52,153 nt of DNA from Gemmatimonadaceae bacterium (GTDB taxonomy: Bacteria; Gemmatimonadota; Gemmatimonadetes; Gemmatimonadales; Gemmatimonadaceae), in assembly GCA_016742275.1 (NCBI GenBank), contig JACVCD010000026.1, positions 1 through 52,153 on the forward strand, given 5' to 3'. Of the stretch, positions 1-11,005 are shown piece after piece. Each line of letters begins with the position of its first letter. The stretch's first letter is position 1. The notes under the pieces are model-generated. The model did no database searches. It saw nothing but the letters and a program-made list of their open reading frames with translations, and was not told the origin of the DNA. Both the position numbers and the translations under genes were made by a program.

Positions 1-1584
1 CGTGTTGTCGCCGGCCCATACACCGTTGAGATCCTGCGACGCGCCGGCCCCTTGGGCCGTCCACGCACTCCCGCTGAGCTGCAGCACCACGCCGCCCGCG
101 CCAACTGCCCACGCGTTGCCGGCGCCTTCGACATACACCGCGAACAGATCACGCACCGTACCCGATGTCATGGTTGTCCACGTTGTGCCATTGAATCGTG
201 CGATACGACCGCCACTGCCCACGGCAATGATCTCGTTCGCACCAGCACCATGCAGCGCGTAGAACTGCGTGCTGTGGGTGGCGCCCGTTGTACTCACACT
301 CCAGGCACTGCCGTTCCAGCGATAAATGTCACCCACCGAATTCACGGCAAACGCCGAATTGGCGTCCACGGCATACACCGCGAGAATGTCTTCGTAGAGC
401 GCTCCACCCAGTCGTGACGCACGCCACTGCGCGGCCAGTCGCGGCACCACCGTTACGGTGACCGTGTCGCGCCGCGTGGGATCGGCCTGCAGTGCCGCCG
501 TGATGAGTGCCGTGCCTGCCGTCACGCCCGTCACCACACCCTGCGTGTTGACGCTCGCGATATTGGTTGCGCTCGATGTCCAGGTGAGCGCGGTGTTGAC
601 GCCCGGATCCGCCGATACCGTTGCCGTGAGCGCGGTCGTCGTGCCGGGATTCACACTCACATTGCGCTGCGGAATGCTTACTGTGGTGATGCGAGGTGCC
701 ACCGTCAGCGTGGCCGTCGCACGGCGCAGCGTATCGACAGTGGAGAGCACCGTCAGTGTCGTGGTGCCAAGACCAACGGCGGTTACCGTACCGCTGGCGT
801 TGACGGTGGCCACGGCGGCATTGGCCGTACGCCACGTAACAGTTTGAGCGACACCGGCGTCTGCGGTCACCGTCGCGGTGAACGCACGCGTGTCGTTGAT
901 GTTGAGTGTGGCTGTCGTCGGCGTCAGGGCCACGGCGCGCACACTGGGTACCACGTTCACCGTAGCCGCCATGCGCACGGTGGTGTCGGCCGTGGACACG
1001 GCAGTGATTTGTGCGCTGCCGAGCGCCACACCGGTGACCACACCGCTGCTATTCACCGTGGCAATGGCTGTCGATGCCGAACGCCACGTAACCGTGGTCG
1101 GAAGGCCGGGGTCCATCTGCACGGCGACCGTCAGTGCTACGGTCTGCCCGATACCGATGTTCGCCGTTGCCGGCGTGACCGTGACATTGCGCGCAGCCTG
1201 AACCACCACGGTGGCCGTGCCGCTCCGCTGCGCATTGACCGTGGACGTGGCCCGAACGACTGCCGTACCCGTTGTGAGCGCCGTCACAACACCGGTACTG
1301 GATACCGATGCGATGGCCGGTTGTTCGGAGGTCCAGGACACGCCCGTTCCCGCACCATTGGACACATCTACCAGCGCACTCAGGGCCTGCGTTTCGCCAA
1401 CGCGGATGGTGGCCGCGCTCGGCGTGACGGTCACGCTGTTGACCGTCGGCGCGGGCGGCGGCGGAGGCGGCGTCCCTCCGTCGCCACCGCTGCAGGCTCC
1501 CAACGCCGCGAGTGCCGCGAGGCCGCTGCCGACCAGAAATGAGGTGAACAGCGGGCGACGAACGCGACGCGAATACATGAGCAT
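1..1584 (-). CDS. Ig-like (Big_2) lipoprotein with propeller-type C-terminal repeats, partial
   Basis: The frame is open from an ATG at 1584 to the left edge, so the C-terminus is missing. A second ATG six bases downstream is an alternative start. The N-terminus is a lipoprotein signal (FLVGSGLAALAALGAC, lipobox Cys at residue 31) followed by a Gly/Pro linker with PPPPPP. Four tandem bacterial Ig-like domains follow, roughly residues 45-380, each with a 'WxSxxxxIAxVxxxGxVTxxxxG' style core. The remainder has repeats of the form 'W(N/S)GSAW...GxxxxIxAVGxGG', resembling the lipoprotein at 33231-35906. Known for the family: Big_2 domains are extracellular or periplasmic adhesion/spacer modules. 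A role in surface attachment is inferred. It lies downstream of the aspartase fusion on the same strand, 114 bp away, and may have its own promoter. Confidence 0.85.
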   Translation of the reverse strand, partial: MLMYSRRVRRPLFTSFLVGSGLAALAALGACSGGDGGTPPPPPPAPTVNSVTVTPSAATIRVGETQALSALVDVSNGAGTGVSWTSEQPAIASVSSTGVVTALTTGTAVVRATSTVNAQRSGTATVVVQAARNVTVTPATANIGIGQTVALTVAVQMDPGLPTTVTWRSASTAIATVNSSGVVTGVALGSAQITAVSTADTTVRMAATVNVVPSVRAVALTPTTATLNINDTRAFTATVTADAGVAQTVTWRTANAAVATVNASGTVTAVGLGTTTLTVLSTVDTLRRATATLTVAPRITTVSIPQRNVSVNPGTTTALTATVSADPGVNTALTWTSSATNIASVNTQGVVTGVTAGTALITAALQADPTRRDTVTVTVVPRLAAQWRASRLGGALYEDILAVYAVDANSAFAVNSVGDIYRWNGSAWSVSTTGATHSTQFYALHGAGANEIIAVGSGGRIARFNGTTWTTMTSGTVRDLFAVYVEGAGNAWAVGAGGVVLQLSGSAWTAQGAGASQDLNGVWAGDNT

Positions 1585-1698
1585 GGCCGAAAAGGGAAAA
1601 CGGAAACCGATGAGACGGTGGCGCTGCTCACGCTGTGACCAAACCGCGCGGGTCGCAAGGTGGCTGTTACGCACCCGGCAATCCGCGGGTGGCGCCGG

Positions 1699-3603
<1,905 letters not shown>

Positions 3604-3806
3604 GACACCCGGGGGTGCGGGAAGGATGAATAGCAGGGTGCGGCGGGGGCTCCATCGAGACTTCCGGATGCTTCAGCTGGAAATGCTCGTGGATCGACAC
3701 TGCCGACTGGTGACATACTGACGGTCGAACCGCGCTCTCGCCACCGGCATGTTCTTAAGAGCGGCGTGGTTACGGCGGGGACGCCATATTGTCGGGCGAT
3801 CTCGTG

Positions 3807-3832
3807 TCGGGACTCCCGTCTCGGGATTCCCG
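3807..3832. promoter_or_regulatory. Pair of near-identical 12-mers in a divergent promoter region
   Basis: Within the 289-bp gap between two divergent genes, tcgggactcccg (3807-3818) and tcgggattcccg (3821-3832) lie 14 bp start to start. Each is close to palindromic. They could be an operator serving one or both genes; no regulator is identified. Nothing else recognisable was seen in 3604-3892 apart from the ribosome-binding site AGGAG at 3882-3886. Confidence 0.35.
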
Positions 3833-3892
3833 TGCCGGAGTACCCGGAGGCGAAGCCGCAGTCCGGGGTGATACCACAGCCAGGAGCCGTTC

Positions 3893-4951
3893 GTGCCCGT
3901 TTCACGTCGTGAGTTCCTCGAGAAGTCCGCGGCCGTCGCTGCGGCGGGCTTTGTGCCGCGTTTGCCGGAAGCCTTCGATCTGACGTCCCATCCGATCGGC
4001 ATTGGCAGCGGTCCACTGGTCCTCCCGTCCCGCGCGCGGCCCTGCGTGGTGTCGTCGTCGAATGGCATCCGCGGTGTGAAGGTTGCATTCGATCGCATCG
4101 TGGCCGGCGAGGACCCGCTGGATGCCGTCATTGCCGGCGTGAACATCCAGGAGCTTGACCCCGACGATCAGTCGGTGGGCCTGGGCGGCCTGCCCAACGA
4201 AGAGGGTGTCGTACAGCTCGACGCCTCGTGCATGCACGGACCAACCCGCCGGGCCGGTTCCGTGGCCGCGATCGAAGACATTGCCACGCCATCACTCGTG
4301 GCCAAGGCGGTCATGGACTACACCGACCACATCATGCTGGTGGGTGCCGGTGCCAAGAAGTTCGCCAAGGCCATGGGCTTCAAGGAGCAGAATCTGCTCA
4401 CCGACAAGACCCGTCAGGACTGGCTGCGCTGGAAGGCGCGTCTCAATGCGAATGACGCGTGGCTCGATCACGATGACGATGTGAAGATCAAGTTCACGAC
4501 CGGCACCATCAACATGAACGCCGTGACGGCCACCGGCGATCTGGCCTCTGTCACCACCACGAGTGGTATGGCGTGGAAGGTGCCGGGGCGCATCGGTGAT
4601 TCGCCCATCATCGGGGCGGGGCAGTACTGCGACAATCTCGTTGGGGCCGCCGGCAGCACGGGCCGCGGTGAAGCCAACATCAAGACCTGCGCCTCGTTCC
4701 TGATCGTGGAGTTCATGCGTGGCGGTCTCGCGCCGCAGGCCGCCTGTCTCAAGGCCCTCGAACGTGTGGTCGCCATGACGGAAACACGCCTGATGGGTCC
4801 CAATGGTCGCCCCAAGTTCGATCTTGAGTTCTACGCTGTCGCCAAGGACGGCACGTTTGGTGGGGCGACGCTCTACTCGGGTGGCAAGTTCGCGGTGTGC
4901 GATGAAAGAGGGGCGAGGCTCGAAGAGGCTGCCTTCCTGCTCCGGCGCTGA
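3893..4951 (+). CDS. Tat-exported N4-(beta-N-acetylglucosaminyl)-L-asparaginase (glycosylasparaginase, Ntn hydrolase)
   Basis: 352 aa starting at GTG 3893, six bases after AGGAG. The N-terminus SRREFLEKSAAVAAAGF is a twin-arginine signal, so the enzyme is probably exported folded. The core matches glycosylasparaginases: GGLPNEEGVVQLDAS near 98-112, the autocleavage region TTGTINMNAV (proposed nucleophile Thr205), and GRIGDSPIIGAGQY after it. The family hydrolyses the Asn-GlcNAc bond of glycoasparagines to aspartate after self-processing into alpha and beta chains. Human and Flavobacterium enzymes cleave at Asp-Thr; here the residue before Thr is Gly, as in EcAIII-type isoaspartyl peptidases. 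Divergent to the aspartase fusion, suggesting a shared aspartate catabolic module (inference). Strict substrate preference is not certain. Confidence 0.88.
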   Translation: MPVSRREFLEKSAAVAAAGFVPRLPEAFDLTSHPIGIGSGPLVLPSRARPCVVSSSNGIRGVKVAFDRIVAGEDPLDAVIAGVNIQELDPDDQSVGLGGLPNEEGVVQLDASCMHGPTRRAGSVAAIEDIATPSLVAKAVMDYTDHIMLVGAGAKKFAKAMGFKEQNLLTDKTRQDWLRWKARLNANDAWLDHDDDVKIKFTTGTINMNAVTATGDLASVTTTSGMAWKVPGRIGDSPIIGAGQYCDNLVGAAGSTGRGEANIKTCASFLIVEFMRGGLAPQAACLKALERVVAMTETRLMGPNGRPKFDLEFYAVAKDGTFGGATLYSGGKFAVCDERGARLEEAAFLLRR

Positions 4952-4955
4952 TTCG

Positions 4956-5130
4956 GATCTGAGGGGTTGGAGGATCTGAGCAACAGAAGGCGTGAGGATT
5001 TAAGGATCTGAGGATAAGAGGTGCGGGCCGCGGGGGTGCCCAGCAGAACCGGGCACCCCCGCGGCCCGCTCTCCTGTCCTCAAATCCTCAGATCCTCGCG
5101 CAATCTGTTCCCCAAATCCTCGTCAACCTC
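4956..5130. repeat. Large imperfect palindrome with a perfect 19-bp GC stem
   Basis: The core arms 5023-5041 and 5051-5069 are exact reverse complements over 19 bp with a 9-nt loop. Outside the core both arms continue for about 55 nt with related words (gaggatttaaggatctgagg on the left; the reverse complement of the right arm reads gaggatctgaggatttgagg). It fills the gap between two plus-strand genes. It could terminate transcription of the upstream gene, but there is no clean U-tract. It belongs to the general class of intergenic palindromes in this window but uses its own vocabulary. Confidence 0.75.
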
Positions 5131-5157
5131 CAATCCGTGTTCGACTAGATTCACAGG

Positions 5158-7587
5158 ATGGAAGAGACCCCCCCAAATCCGTACACGCCCTCGGTCGTTG
5201 AACCCAAGTGGCAGCAGCGCTGGACTGAACGCGGAACCAACACCGCGACGCTCGACAATCCCAAGCGCCCGTTTTATGCGCTGATGATGTTCCCGTATCC
5301 GAGCGCCGAAGGGCTGCACGTCGGGAATCTCTTTGCCTTCACTGGCAGCGACATCTCGGCGCGGTTCCACCGGCTCATGGGGCATGATGTCTTCCAGCCG
5401 CTGGGCTTCGACGCGTTCGGTATTCATTCCGAGAATTACGCGCTCAAGGTGGGCGCGCATCCCATGGAGCTCACGCCCAAGAACGTCGCGAATTTCACGC
5501 GGCAGCTCGGGCGTGCGGGCTTCATGGTGGACTGGAATCAGAAGGTCGATACCTCGCGTCCCGACTACTACAAGTGGACGCAGTGGGTGTTCTTGCAGCT
5601 CCACAAGCAGGGGCTCGCGTACAAGAAGGCTGCCGCGGTGAACTGGTGCCCCACCGACAAGACCGTGCTCGCCAACGAGCAGGTGGAAGGTGGGTTGTGT
5701 GAGCGTTGCGGTACGCCCGTCGAGCAGCGTTTTCTCGAGCAGTGGTTCTTCCGCATCAGCGACTACGCGCCGCGTCTGCTGAACAATCTCGAGTGGCTGG
5801 ATTGGTCCAACGTCACGCGTCAAGCGCAGCGCAACTGGATCGGCAAGTCGGAAGGCGCACACGTCACGTTCGACGTGCAAGGGCATGGTGAGCGTCTCAC
5901 GGTGTTCACCACGCGCGCCGATACGATCTTTGGTGCCACGTATCTGGTGCTCGCTCCCGAGCATCCGCTGGTGAACACGCTCACCACCGACGCGCAGAAG
6001 AGTGCCGTGGCCGCGTACGTGGAGCAGACTACCAAGCAGGACTTGATTTCGCGGAAGAGCACACGCGAAAAGACCGGTGTGTTCACGGGCGCGCACGCGA
6101 TCAATCCGGCCACCAAGCAGCCGGTGCCCATCTGGATTGCCGACTACGTGCTCATGGAGTACGGCACTGGCGCCATCATGGCCGTGCCCGGGCACGATGA
6201 ACGCGACTTCGAGTTTGCACAGGTGTTTGCACTGCCCATCGTGCGCGTGGTGGCCGGTGCGGATCAGCAGGCCGACACGCCGTTTGACGGCGCGGCATTC
6301 ACCGACGATGAAGGTGGTCGTCTGGTGAACAGCGCGCAGTTCGATGGCATGAGCGTGACCGATGCCAAGCGCGAGGTCACGACGTGGTTGAATACGCAGC
6401 GGCATGCGGAAGCGGTCACCAACTACCGTCTGCACGACTGGTGCATCTCGCGTCAGCGTTACTGGGGACCACCAATTCCCATCATCTACTGCGACGATTG
6501 TGGCGCCGTGCCGGTGCCCGAGTCGCAGTTGCCGGTGGAGTTGCCCAACATCCCCGACTTCAAGCCCGACGATAGCGGTATCTCACCGCTCGCACGGCAT
6601 GAAGAGTGGTATCGCACGCCGTGTCCGACCTGTGGCAAGAGTGCACGTCGCGAAACCGATGTGAGCGACACGTTCCTCGACAGCGCGTGGTACTTCCTGC
6701 GCTATCCGAGTGCCACACGTGATGATGTGCCGTTTGACGCCGCACGCACGAAGACGTGGCTGCCGGTCAATTCATACATCGGTGGCAACGAACACGCCGT
6801 GTTGCACCTGCTGTACTCGCGCTTCATCACCATGGTGCTGAAGGACGGGGGACACATTGACTTCGAGGAGCCATTCACGCGTTTCCGCGCGCATGGCATG
6901 ATCATCCGCGAAGGCGCGAAGATGTCGAAGTCCAAGGGCAACGTCATCAACCCCGATCAGTACATGGAAGAGTGGGGCGCCGATGCGTTCCGCATGTATC
7001 TCATGTTCCTCGGCCCGTACGAGGAAGGTGGAGATTTCCGTGATCAGGGCATCAGCGGTGTGCGGCGTTTCCTCGATCGCCTCTGGGCATCGGTGCGCGA
7101 CGCGACCACCGAAGGCGCGGCCGATGACGAAGTGCTGCGCAAGCTGCACCGCACCATCAAGAAAGTCGGAGACGATACAGCGAATCTGGCGTACAACACG
7201 GCCATCGCCGCGATGATGGAATACATCAACGTGGTGCGCCGTGGTGAGCGTGCGCCGCACCGCGATGAGGTGTTGCCGCTGGTGCAGTTGGTGGCGGCTT
7301 ATGCGCCGCACCTTGCGGAAGAGTGCTGGGAAGCGCTTGGCCACACCGGCAGTGTCTTCGACGCGGGCTGGCCCGCCTTTGATGCGAGCAAGCTGGTTGA
7401 CGATGCCGTGGACATTGTCGTGCAGGTCAACGGCAAGACGCGCGGCAAGGTGCGTGCGGCCACCGGTGCAGGACAGGAGGATGCGGTAGCTCTCGCCATG
7501 GCAGATTCAGGAATCGCCAAATTCGTGACCGATACCCCCCGGAAAATCGTCTTTGTTCCGGGCCGCCTGCTCAATCTCGTGGTGTGA
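5158..7587 (+). CDS. leuS: Leucyl-tRNA synthetase
   Basis: 809 aa, normal for bacterial LeuRS. It charges tRNA-Leu with leucine in the cytosol. Class I signatures are intact: HVGN at 54-57 for HIGH and KMSKS at 588-592. The CP1 editing domain lies between them, with cysteine zinc-binding stretches (CERCG near 181; CDDCG and CPTC around 445-500). The C-terminal ALA-type anticodon-binding helices and the final small domain (VQVNGKTRGKVR) are present. The ATG start gives the usual N-terminus (YTPSVVEPKWQQRW). A hairpin at 7599-7634 follows the stop. No odd features. Confidence 0.98.
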   Translation: MEETPPNPYTPSVVEPKWQQRWTERGTNTATLDNPKRPFYALMMFPYPSAEGLHVGNLFAFTGSDISARFHRLMGHDVFQPLGFDAFGIHSENYALKVGAHPMELTPKNVANFTRQLGRAGFMVDWNQKVDTSRPDYYKWTQWVFLQLHKQGLAYKKAAAVNWCPTDKTVLANEQVEGGLCERCGTPVEQRFLEQWFFRISDYAPRLLNNLEWLDWSNVTRQAQRNWIGKSEGAHVTFDVQGHGERLTVFTTRADTIFGATYLVLAPEHPLVNTLTTDAQKSAVAAYVEQTTKQDLISRKSTREKTGVFTGAHAINPATKQPVPIWIADYVLMEYGTGAIMAVPGHDERDFEFAQVFALPIVRVVAGADQQADTPFDGAAFTDDEGGRLVNSAQFDGMSVTDAKREVTTWLNTQRHAEAVTNYRLHDWCISRQRYWGPPIPIIYCDDCGAVPVPESQLPVELPNIPDFKPDDSGISPLARHEEWYRTPCPTCGKSARRETDVSDTFLDSAWYFLRYPSATRDDVPFDAARTKTWLPVNSYIGGNEHAVLHLLYSRFITMVLKDGGHIDFEEPFTRFRAHGMIIREGAKMSKSKGNVINPDQYMEEWGADAFRMYLMFLGPYEEGGDFRDQGISGVRRFLDRLWASVRDATTEGAADDEVLRKLHRTIKKVGDDTANLAYNTAIAAMMEYINVVRRGERAPHRDEVLPLVQLVAAYAPHLAEECWEALGHTGSVFDAGWPAFDASKLVDDAVDIVVQVNGKTRGKVRAATGAGQEDAVALAMADSGIAKFVTDTPRKIVFVPGRLLNLVV

Positions 7588-7598
7588 GGTTTCCAGAT

Positions 7599-7634
7599 AT
7601 CGGCGGGTCGGACGAAATTGTCCGATCCGCTGAT
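7599..7634 (+). terminator. Hairpin after leuS
   Basis: A 15-bp stem with two G-T type differences (7599-7613 with 7620-7634) and a 6-nt loop starts 11 bp after the leuS stop. No U-rich tract follows, so factor-independent termination is only possible. Confidence 0.45.
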
Positions 7635-7745
7635 GTGATATTGCAGGTGTAGGAAGACCATCCGCCGAACGTTGCATGGAACCTGGAGCTCCGACATGCT
7701 CCGGGATGTCGTCGCCGGAACGTCGCGTACAGGATCAGCCACGCG

Positions 7746-9773
7746 ATGCACAGCATGTTCCTCTTGGGGCTCGTCAGCCTCACGTTGCAGTACGCCATGG
7801 CGTTTGCCCTTGCTTTGCTCGGGCGAGCGCCGCGTTGGCGTCCAGCCGCGTGGTTTGCTGTCGTGGCATTGACCGCCGGCTTTTATAGCACGGTCGACGC
7901 CGCTGGCGCCCTCTGGAGCGTGACCTCGGCACAAATGGGCTGGACGTTTCGCGCCAATCTGGTCAACGGTACTCTGCACGCCGGTGCCTGGCTGCTGTTC
8001 ACTCACCTGCAGCCCGGCGCCCACTGGCGCGACATTTCGCGACCGGTGCGATGGGCCGCCGTGCTTGGAGGGGTGATCGCGCTGGCGGTGGCCGTCAGCC
8101 CATTCGCGGTTACTCCCCTCCCTGGCGAAATGCTCTACGTGCCGGGATTGGGAGACCCGATTCCTCGGGCTGAGTTCGCACCATTGGCGTCCGCCGTGAC
8201 GCTGATTCCCCTCGCGTTCTTTGCCGTGAGCGGGTGGCGCTTCTTTCAGCGGTGGCGTGCCGGTGAACCCGGAACAGGGTTCATTCTGATCGGCTTTGCA
8301 CTTTTCATGGTGGCCGTGGTCGAAGAAGTGCTGGTGGCTTCCGGCATCGTCAACTTTATCTACCTGGCGGACTTCGGATACATCTGCGTTGTCACGCCGG
8401 TCACCGTGCATCTGCTGCGTGGTTTCGTGCAGGACGCCCGCGCGCTCGATGATCTGCGTGGGCATCTCGCGAACGAAGTGGAACGTCGTACGGCGGAGCG
8501 AGACGAAGCGAGACAGCTCGTGGTGGAGCAGCAGCGACTGGCCGCGCTTGGTCGTCTCGCCGCAGGCGTTGGGCACGAGGTCAACAGTCCACTGCAGTAT
8601 CTGCGACTCAGCCTCGATGAACTCGAGCTGTTGCCCAGTGTGCGTCGCGATGCCAATGCCATGGAGCATCTCGGACATGCCTTCGAAGGCGTGGATCGCG
8701 TACGGCATATCGTGGACGCACTGCGCACTTACAGCCGACCCACCGGTAGCGACAGTGCGCCGCTCGATCTTCGCGATGTCGTGCACGCTGCGCTCCGTGT
8801 CGGTGCATCGCAGTGGCGTACTGATGTGGCGATGGAAGTCGATCTCGAGCCCGTGCCTTTGGTGCGTGGTCATGAAGGACGACTGGTGCAGGCCGTGCTC
8901 AATGCACTGGTGAACGCCGTGTATGCCGTGACATCGCAACCGGCAGGACAACCGCGTCGTGTGCATGTGCGCACCACGACCACACTGGCTGGTTGGGCCG
9001 AGATCATGGTGTCGGACAGCGGACCTGGATTTTCAGCGGAAATTCAGGAGCGACTGGGTGAACCATTTGTCACCACGAAGGCCGACGCTGGTGGCACCGG
9101 TCTTGGCATGTTCGTGTTGCGTGGAATCGTGCAGACGCACGGCGGTCATCTGACCTGTCGCAATGCACCGCTTGGTGGCGCGCAGGTCGCCATTGCGTTG
9201 CCGCCGGCCGATACGGTTCTGCCCGATGATTTGCATGACGCGGTCGATGTCGGATCGCCGGTTCCGGTGTTGCCACTTCGACGTGAGCCGCGAGCAGTCC
9301 ATACGCCGCCGAGTGCTCCCATTACTCCTGAAAAAACCGCATCATCGCGTGCCGCTTCAGTTGCACCTTCTGGCATACGCATGGTGATGGTGGAGGATGA
9401 TGCCGCCTCGTTACGTGCTTATGTCCGTGGTTTGGGTGCGGAAGGATTTGTGGTGCAGGGGTTCACCGATGCATCAGCGGCACTCAAGTGGCTCGAGGAC
9501 AATTCTGCGGACATCGTCGTCACCGATCTCATGATGCCGGGCATGTCGGGCAGTGAATTTGCTTCACAATTGGCCGCACGATTTCCCACGCTGCGCGATT
9601 CACTCATCGTGCTCACCGGTGGTGCCGTGAGTACTGAGGCCGAGCAGTTCCTGCGTTCGGATACGGTGCTGGTGCTGGAAAAGCCGATTAGTCGCATGGC
9701 GCTGGCCACGCAGGTCCGGCAGCGCCTTGGACAGCAAACAGAGGCGTCGGCGGGTCCGGAGCAGGTCGGGTAA
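7746..9773 (+). CDS. Membrane hybrid sensor histidine kinase with C-terminal receiver domain
   Basis: 675 aa. Residues 1-225 carry about seven hydrophobic segments forming an integral-membrane sensor of unknown ligand, without a clear periplasmic domain. A coiled-coil linker (about 230-265) leads to the HisKA dimerisation helix with H-box GVGHEVNSPLQYL (phospho-His277). The HATPase domain follows with N-box NALVNAVYAV, SDSGPGF and GGTGLGMF. A 60-residue Pro/Ser-rich linker precedes a receiver domain (MVEDD; phospho-Asp in VVTDLMMPGMSG; Lys in LEKPI). The ATG at 7746 has AGGA about 11 bases upstream; ATG 7755 is an alternative. Signal and output partner cannot be told. It is followed by the PDZ protein gene. 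Confidence 0.93.
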   Translation: MHSMFLLGLVSLTLQYAMAFALALLGRAPRWRPAAWFAVVALTAGFYSTVDAAGALWSVTSAQMGWTFRANLVNGTLHAGAWLLFTHLQPGAHWRDISRPVRWAAVLGGVIALAVAVSPFAVTPLPGEMLYVPGLGDPIPRAEFAPLASAVTLIPLAFFAVSGWRFFQRWRAGEPGTGFILIGFALFMVAVVEEVLVASGIVNFIYLADFGYICVVTPVTVHLLRGFVQDARALDDLRGHLANEVERRTAERDEARQLVVEQQRLAALGRLAAGVGHEVNSPLQYLRLSLDELELLPSVRRDANAMEHLGHAFEGVDRVRHIVDALRTYSRPTGSDSAPLDLRDVVHAALRVGASQWRTDVAMEVDLEPVPLVRGHEGRLVQAVLNALVNAVYAVTSQPAGQPRRVHVRTTTTLAGWAEIMVSDSGPGFSAEIQERLGEPFVTTKADAGGTGLGMFVLRGIVQTHGGHLTCRNAPLGGAQVAIALPPADTVLPDDLHDAVDVGSPVPVLPLRREPRAVHTPPSAPITPEKTASSRAASVAPSGIRMVMVEDDAASLRAYVRGLGAEGFVVQGFTDASAALKWLEDNSADIVVTDLMMPGMSGSEFASQLAARFPTLRDSLIVLTGGAVSTEAEQFLRSDTVLVLEKPISRMALATQVRQRLGQQTEASAGPEQVG

Positions 9774-9883
9774 ACCCCTCCCGCAGGGTTCGTGTCCGAT
9801 TGAGCAAACCCATTGGGCTGGCCTGGGGGATCCTGCGTGAGGGTCCAGGAGCAGTCATCGGGCAACCTCAGGAGGACATTCGG

Positions 9884-11005
9884 ATGACATCCCCTCGTAT
9901 TTCGACACGACTGACTACCGCGGCGCTAGCCGTTGCTCCATTTGTGGCTCCCGCACTGGCTGGTTCGCTATTCCTGGCCTCTCCGGCCGAAGCCCAGCGC
10001 GACGTACCGCTCGAAACGCGGGTACGCACCCTTCCGGGGGTTGCCAGTACCATCTGGTCCCGTTCGGCCGATCGGGCCGTATTGGGCGTGACTATGGGCG
10101 CCGGTTCGAGTGCTGACACGGCCGGTGTGAAGCTCGAAGCCGTGGATGACAAGGGGCCAGCCGCCAAGGCCGGTCTCAAGGCCGGCGACATCGTAACCTC
10201 CATCAATGGCGTCAGCCTCAAGGTCGCGCGCGAAGACGCCGAAGACCTCGCGCTCGCCGGATTGGCGCAGCGTCGCCTGCAGCGCGTCATGGCCAAGGCC
10301 AAGCCGGGCGACGTCATCACGCTCCAGGTACGCAGCGGCGCGCAGTCTCGCAGCGTGCCTGTCACTACAGTGTCCGAAGCCTCACTCGCTGAAGGGGAAG
10401 TGCGTCGACTCTCCCGTGCCGCAGCGCCCGAAGACGACAAGCGTGGGCGGGTTGGGCTGGCCATTACCTCCATGGGCAATGCGCGCGACACACTAGGGCT
10501 GTTCGTGAGCAGCGTCGTGACCGGTGGGCCGGCGGAGAAGGCAGGAGTTGTGGAGGGTGACCGCATCGCCGCCGTGAATGGCGTGGATGTGCGTGTGGCT
10601 AAGGAAGACGTGGAAGACATGCAGGCCGGCGGCGCGCGCGCTGACCGTTTCATCCGCGAAGTGCAGAAGGTCGAACCCGGCAAGGCGGTGACGCTTCGGG
10701 TGTTCAGCGGCGGACGCTACCGTGAAGTCTCCGTGACGGCCGTCAAGTCGAGCGAACTGCCCAATCAGGGTTTTGGTGTGACCGTCGGAGACGGCCAGTT
10801 CCGCATCATGACCCCGTCCATGCCCCGCATGCCGCGTGGTACGATTGCCCCCTTCGAGATGAACTTTCCCGACGGGCGCATGTTTCTGAGGGATGGACAG
10901 GGTGTCCGTGAGCTACGAATCGAACGGAACGGGGAGGAACCGCGTGTGATTCGGGTCAATCCGGAAGTGCGAATCCGCACACGCGGGTCTGGTTCGGGAA
11001 GCTGA
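9884..11005 (+). CDS. Exported protein with two PDZ domains
   Basis: 373 aa from ATG 9884, chosen because GGAGG at 9871-9875 lies eight bases upstream and because it opens directly into a signal peptide ending ASPAEAQ. An in-frame ATG at 9800 would add 28 residues with no such support. Two PDZ domains are visible, about 60-160 (GPAAKAGLKAGDIVTSINGV) and about 180-285 (GPAEKAGVVEGDRIAAVNGV). No HtrA-type protease domain or catalytic Ser is present. The C-terminus is Arg/Gly-rich (RIRTRGSGSGS). A periplasmic scaffold or chaperone-like role is inferred; the specific function is unknown. Confidence 0.88.
   Translation: MTSPRISTRLTTAALAVAPFVAPALAGSLFLASPAEAQRDVPLETRVRTLPGVASTIWSRSADRAVLGVTMGAGSSADTAGVKLEAVDDKGPAAKAGLKAGDIVTSINGVSLKVAREDAEDLALAGLAQRRLQRVMAKAKPGDVITLQVRSGAQSRSVPVTTVSEASLAEGEVRRLSRAAAPEDDKRGRVGLAITSMGNARDTLGLFVSSVVTGGPAEKAGVVEGDRIAAVNGVDVRVAKEDVEDMQAGGARADRFIREVQKVEPGKAVTLRVFSGGRYREVSVTAVKSSELPNQGFGVTVGDGQFRIMTPSMPRMPRGTIAPFEMNFPDGRMFLRDGQGVRELRIERNGEEPRVIRVNPEVRIRTRGSGSGS

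Noticed and set aside
4952-5157. T-box riboswitch upstream of leuS
   Set aside because: Strong stems exist but no specifier loop or T-box sequence was recognised; the structure is better explained as one of the intergenic palindromes.
5080-6435. 451-codon minus-strand open frame across leuS
   Set aside because: Antisense to a fully conserved synthetase; its product is His/Arg/Gly-rich without domains, as expected from high-GC codon bias.
7299-8966. 555-codon minus-strand open frame across the end of leuS and the kinase
   Set aside because: Spans two clear plus-strand genes and has no recognisable motif; a GC-driven shadow.
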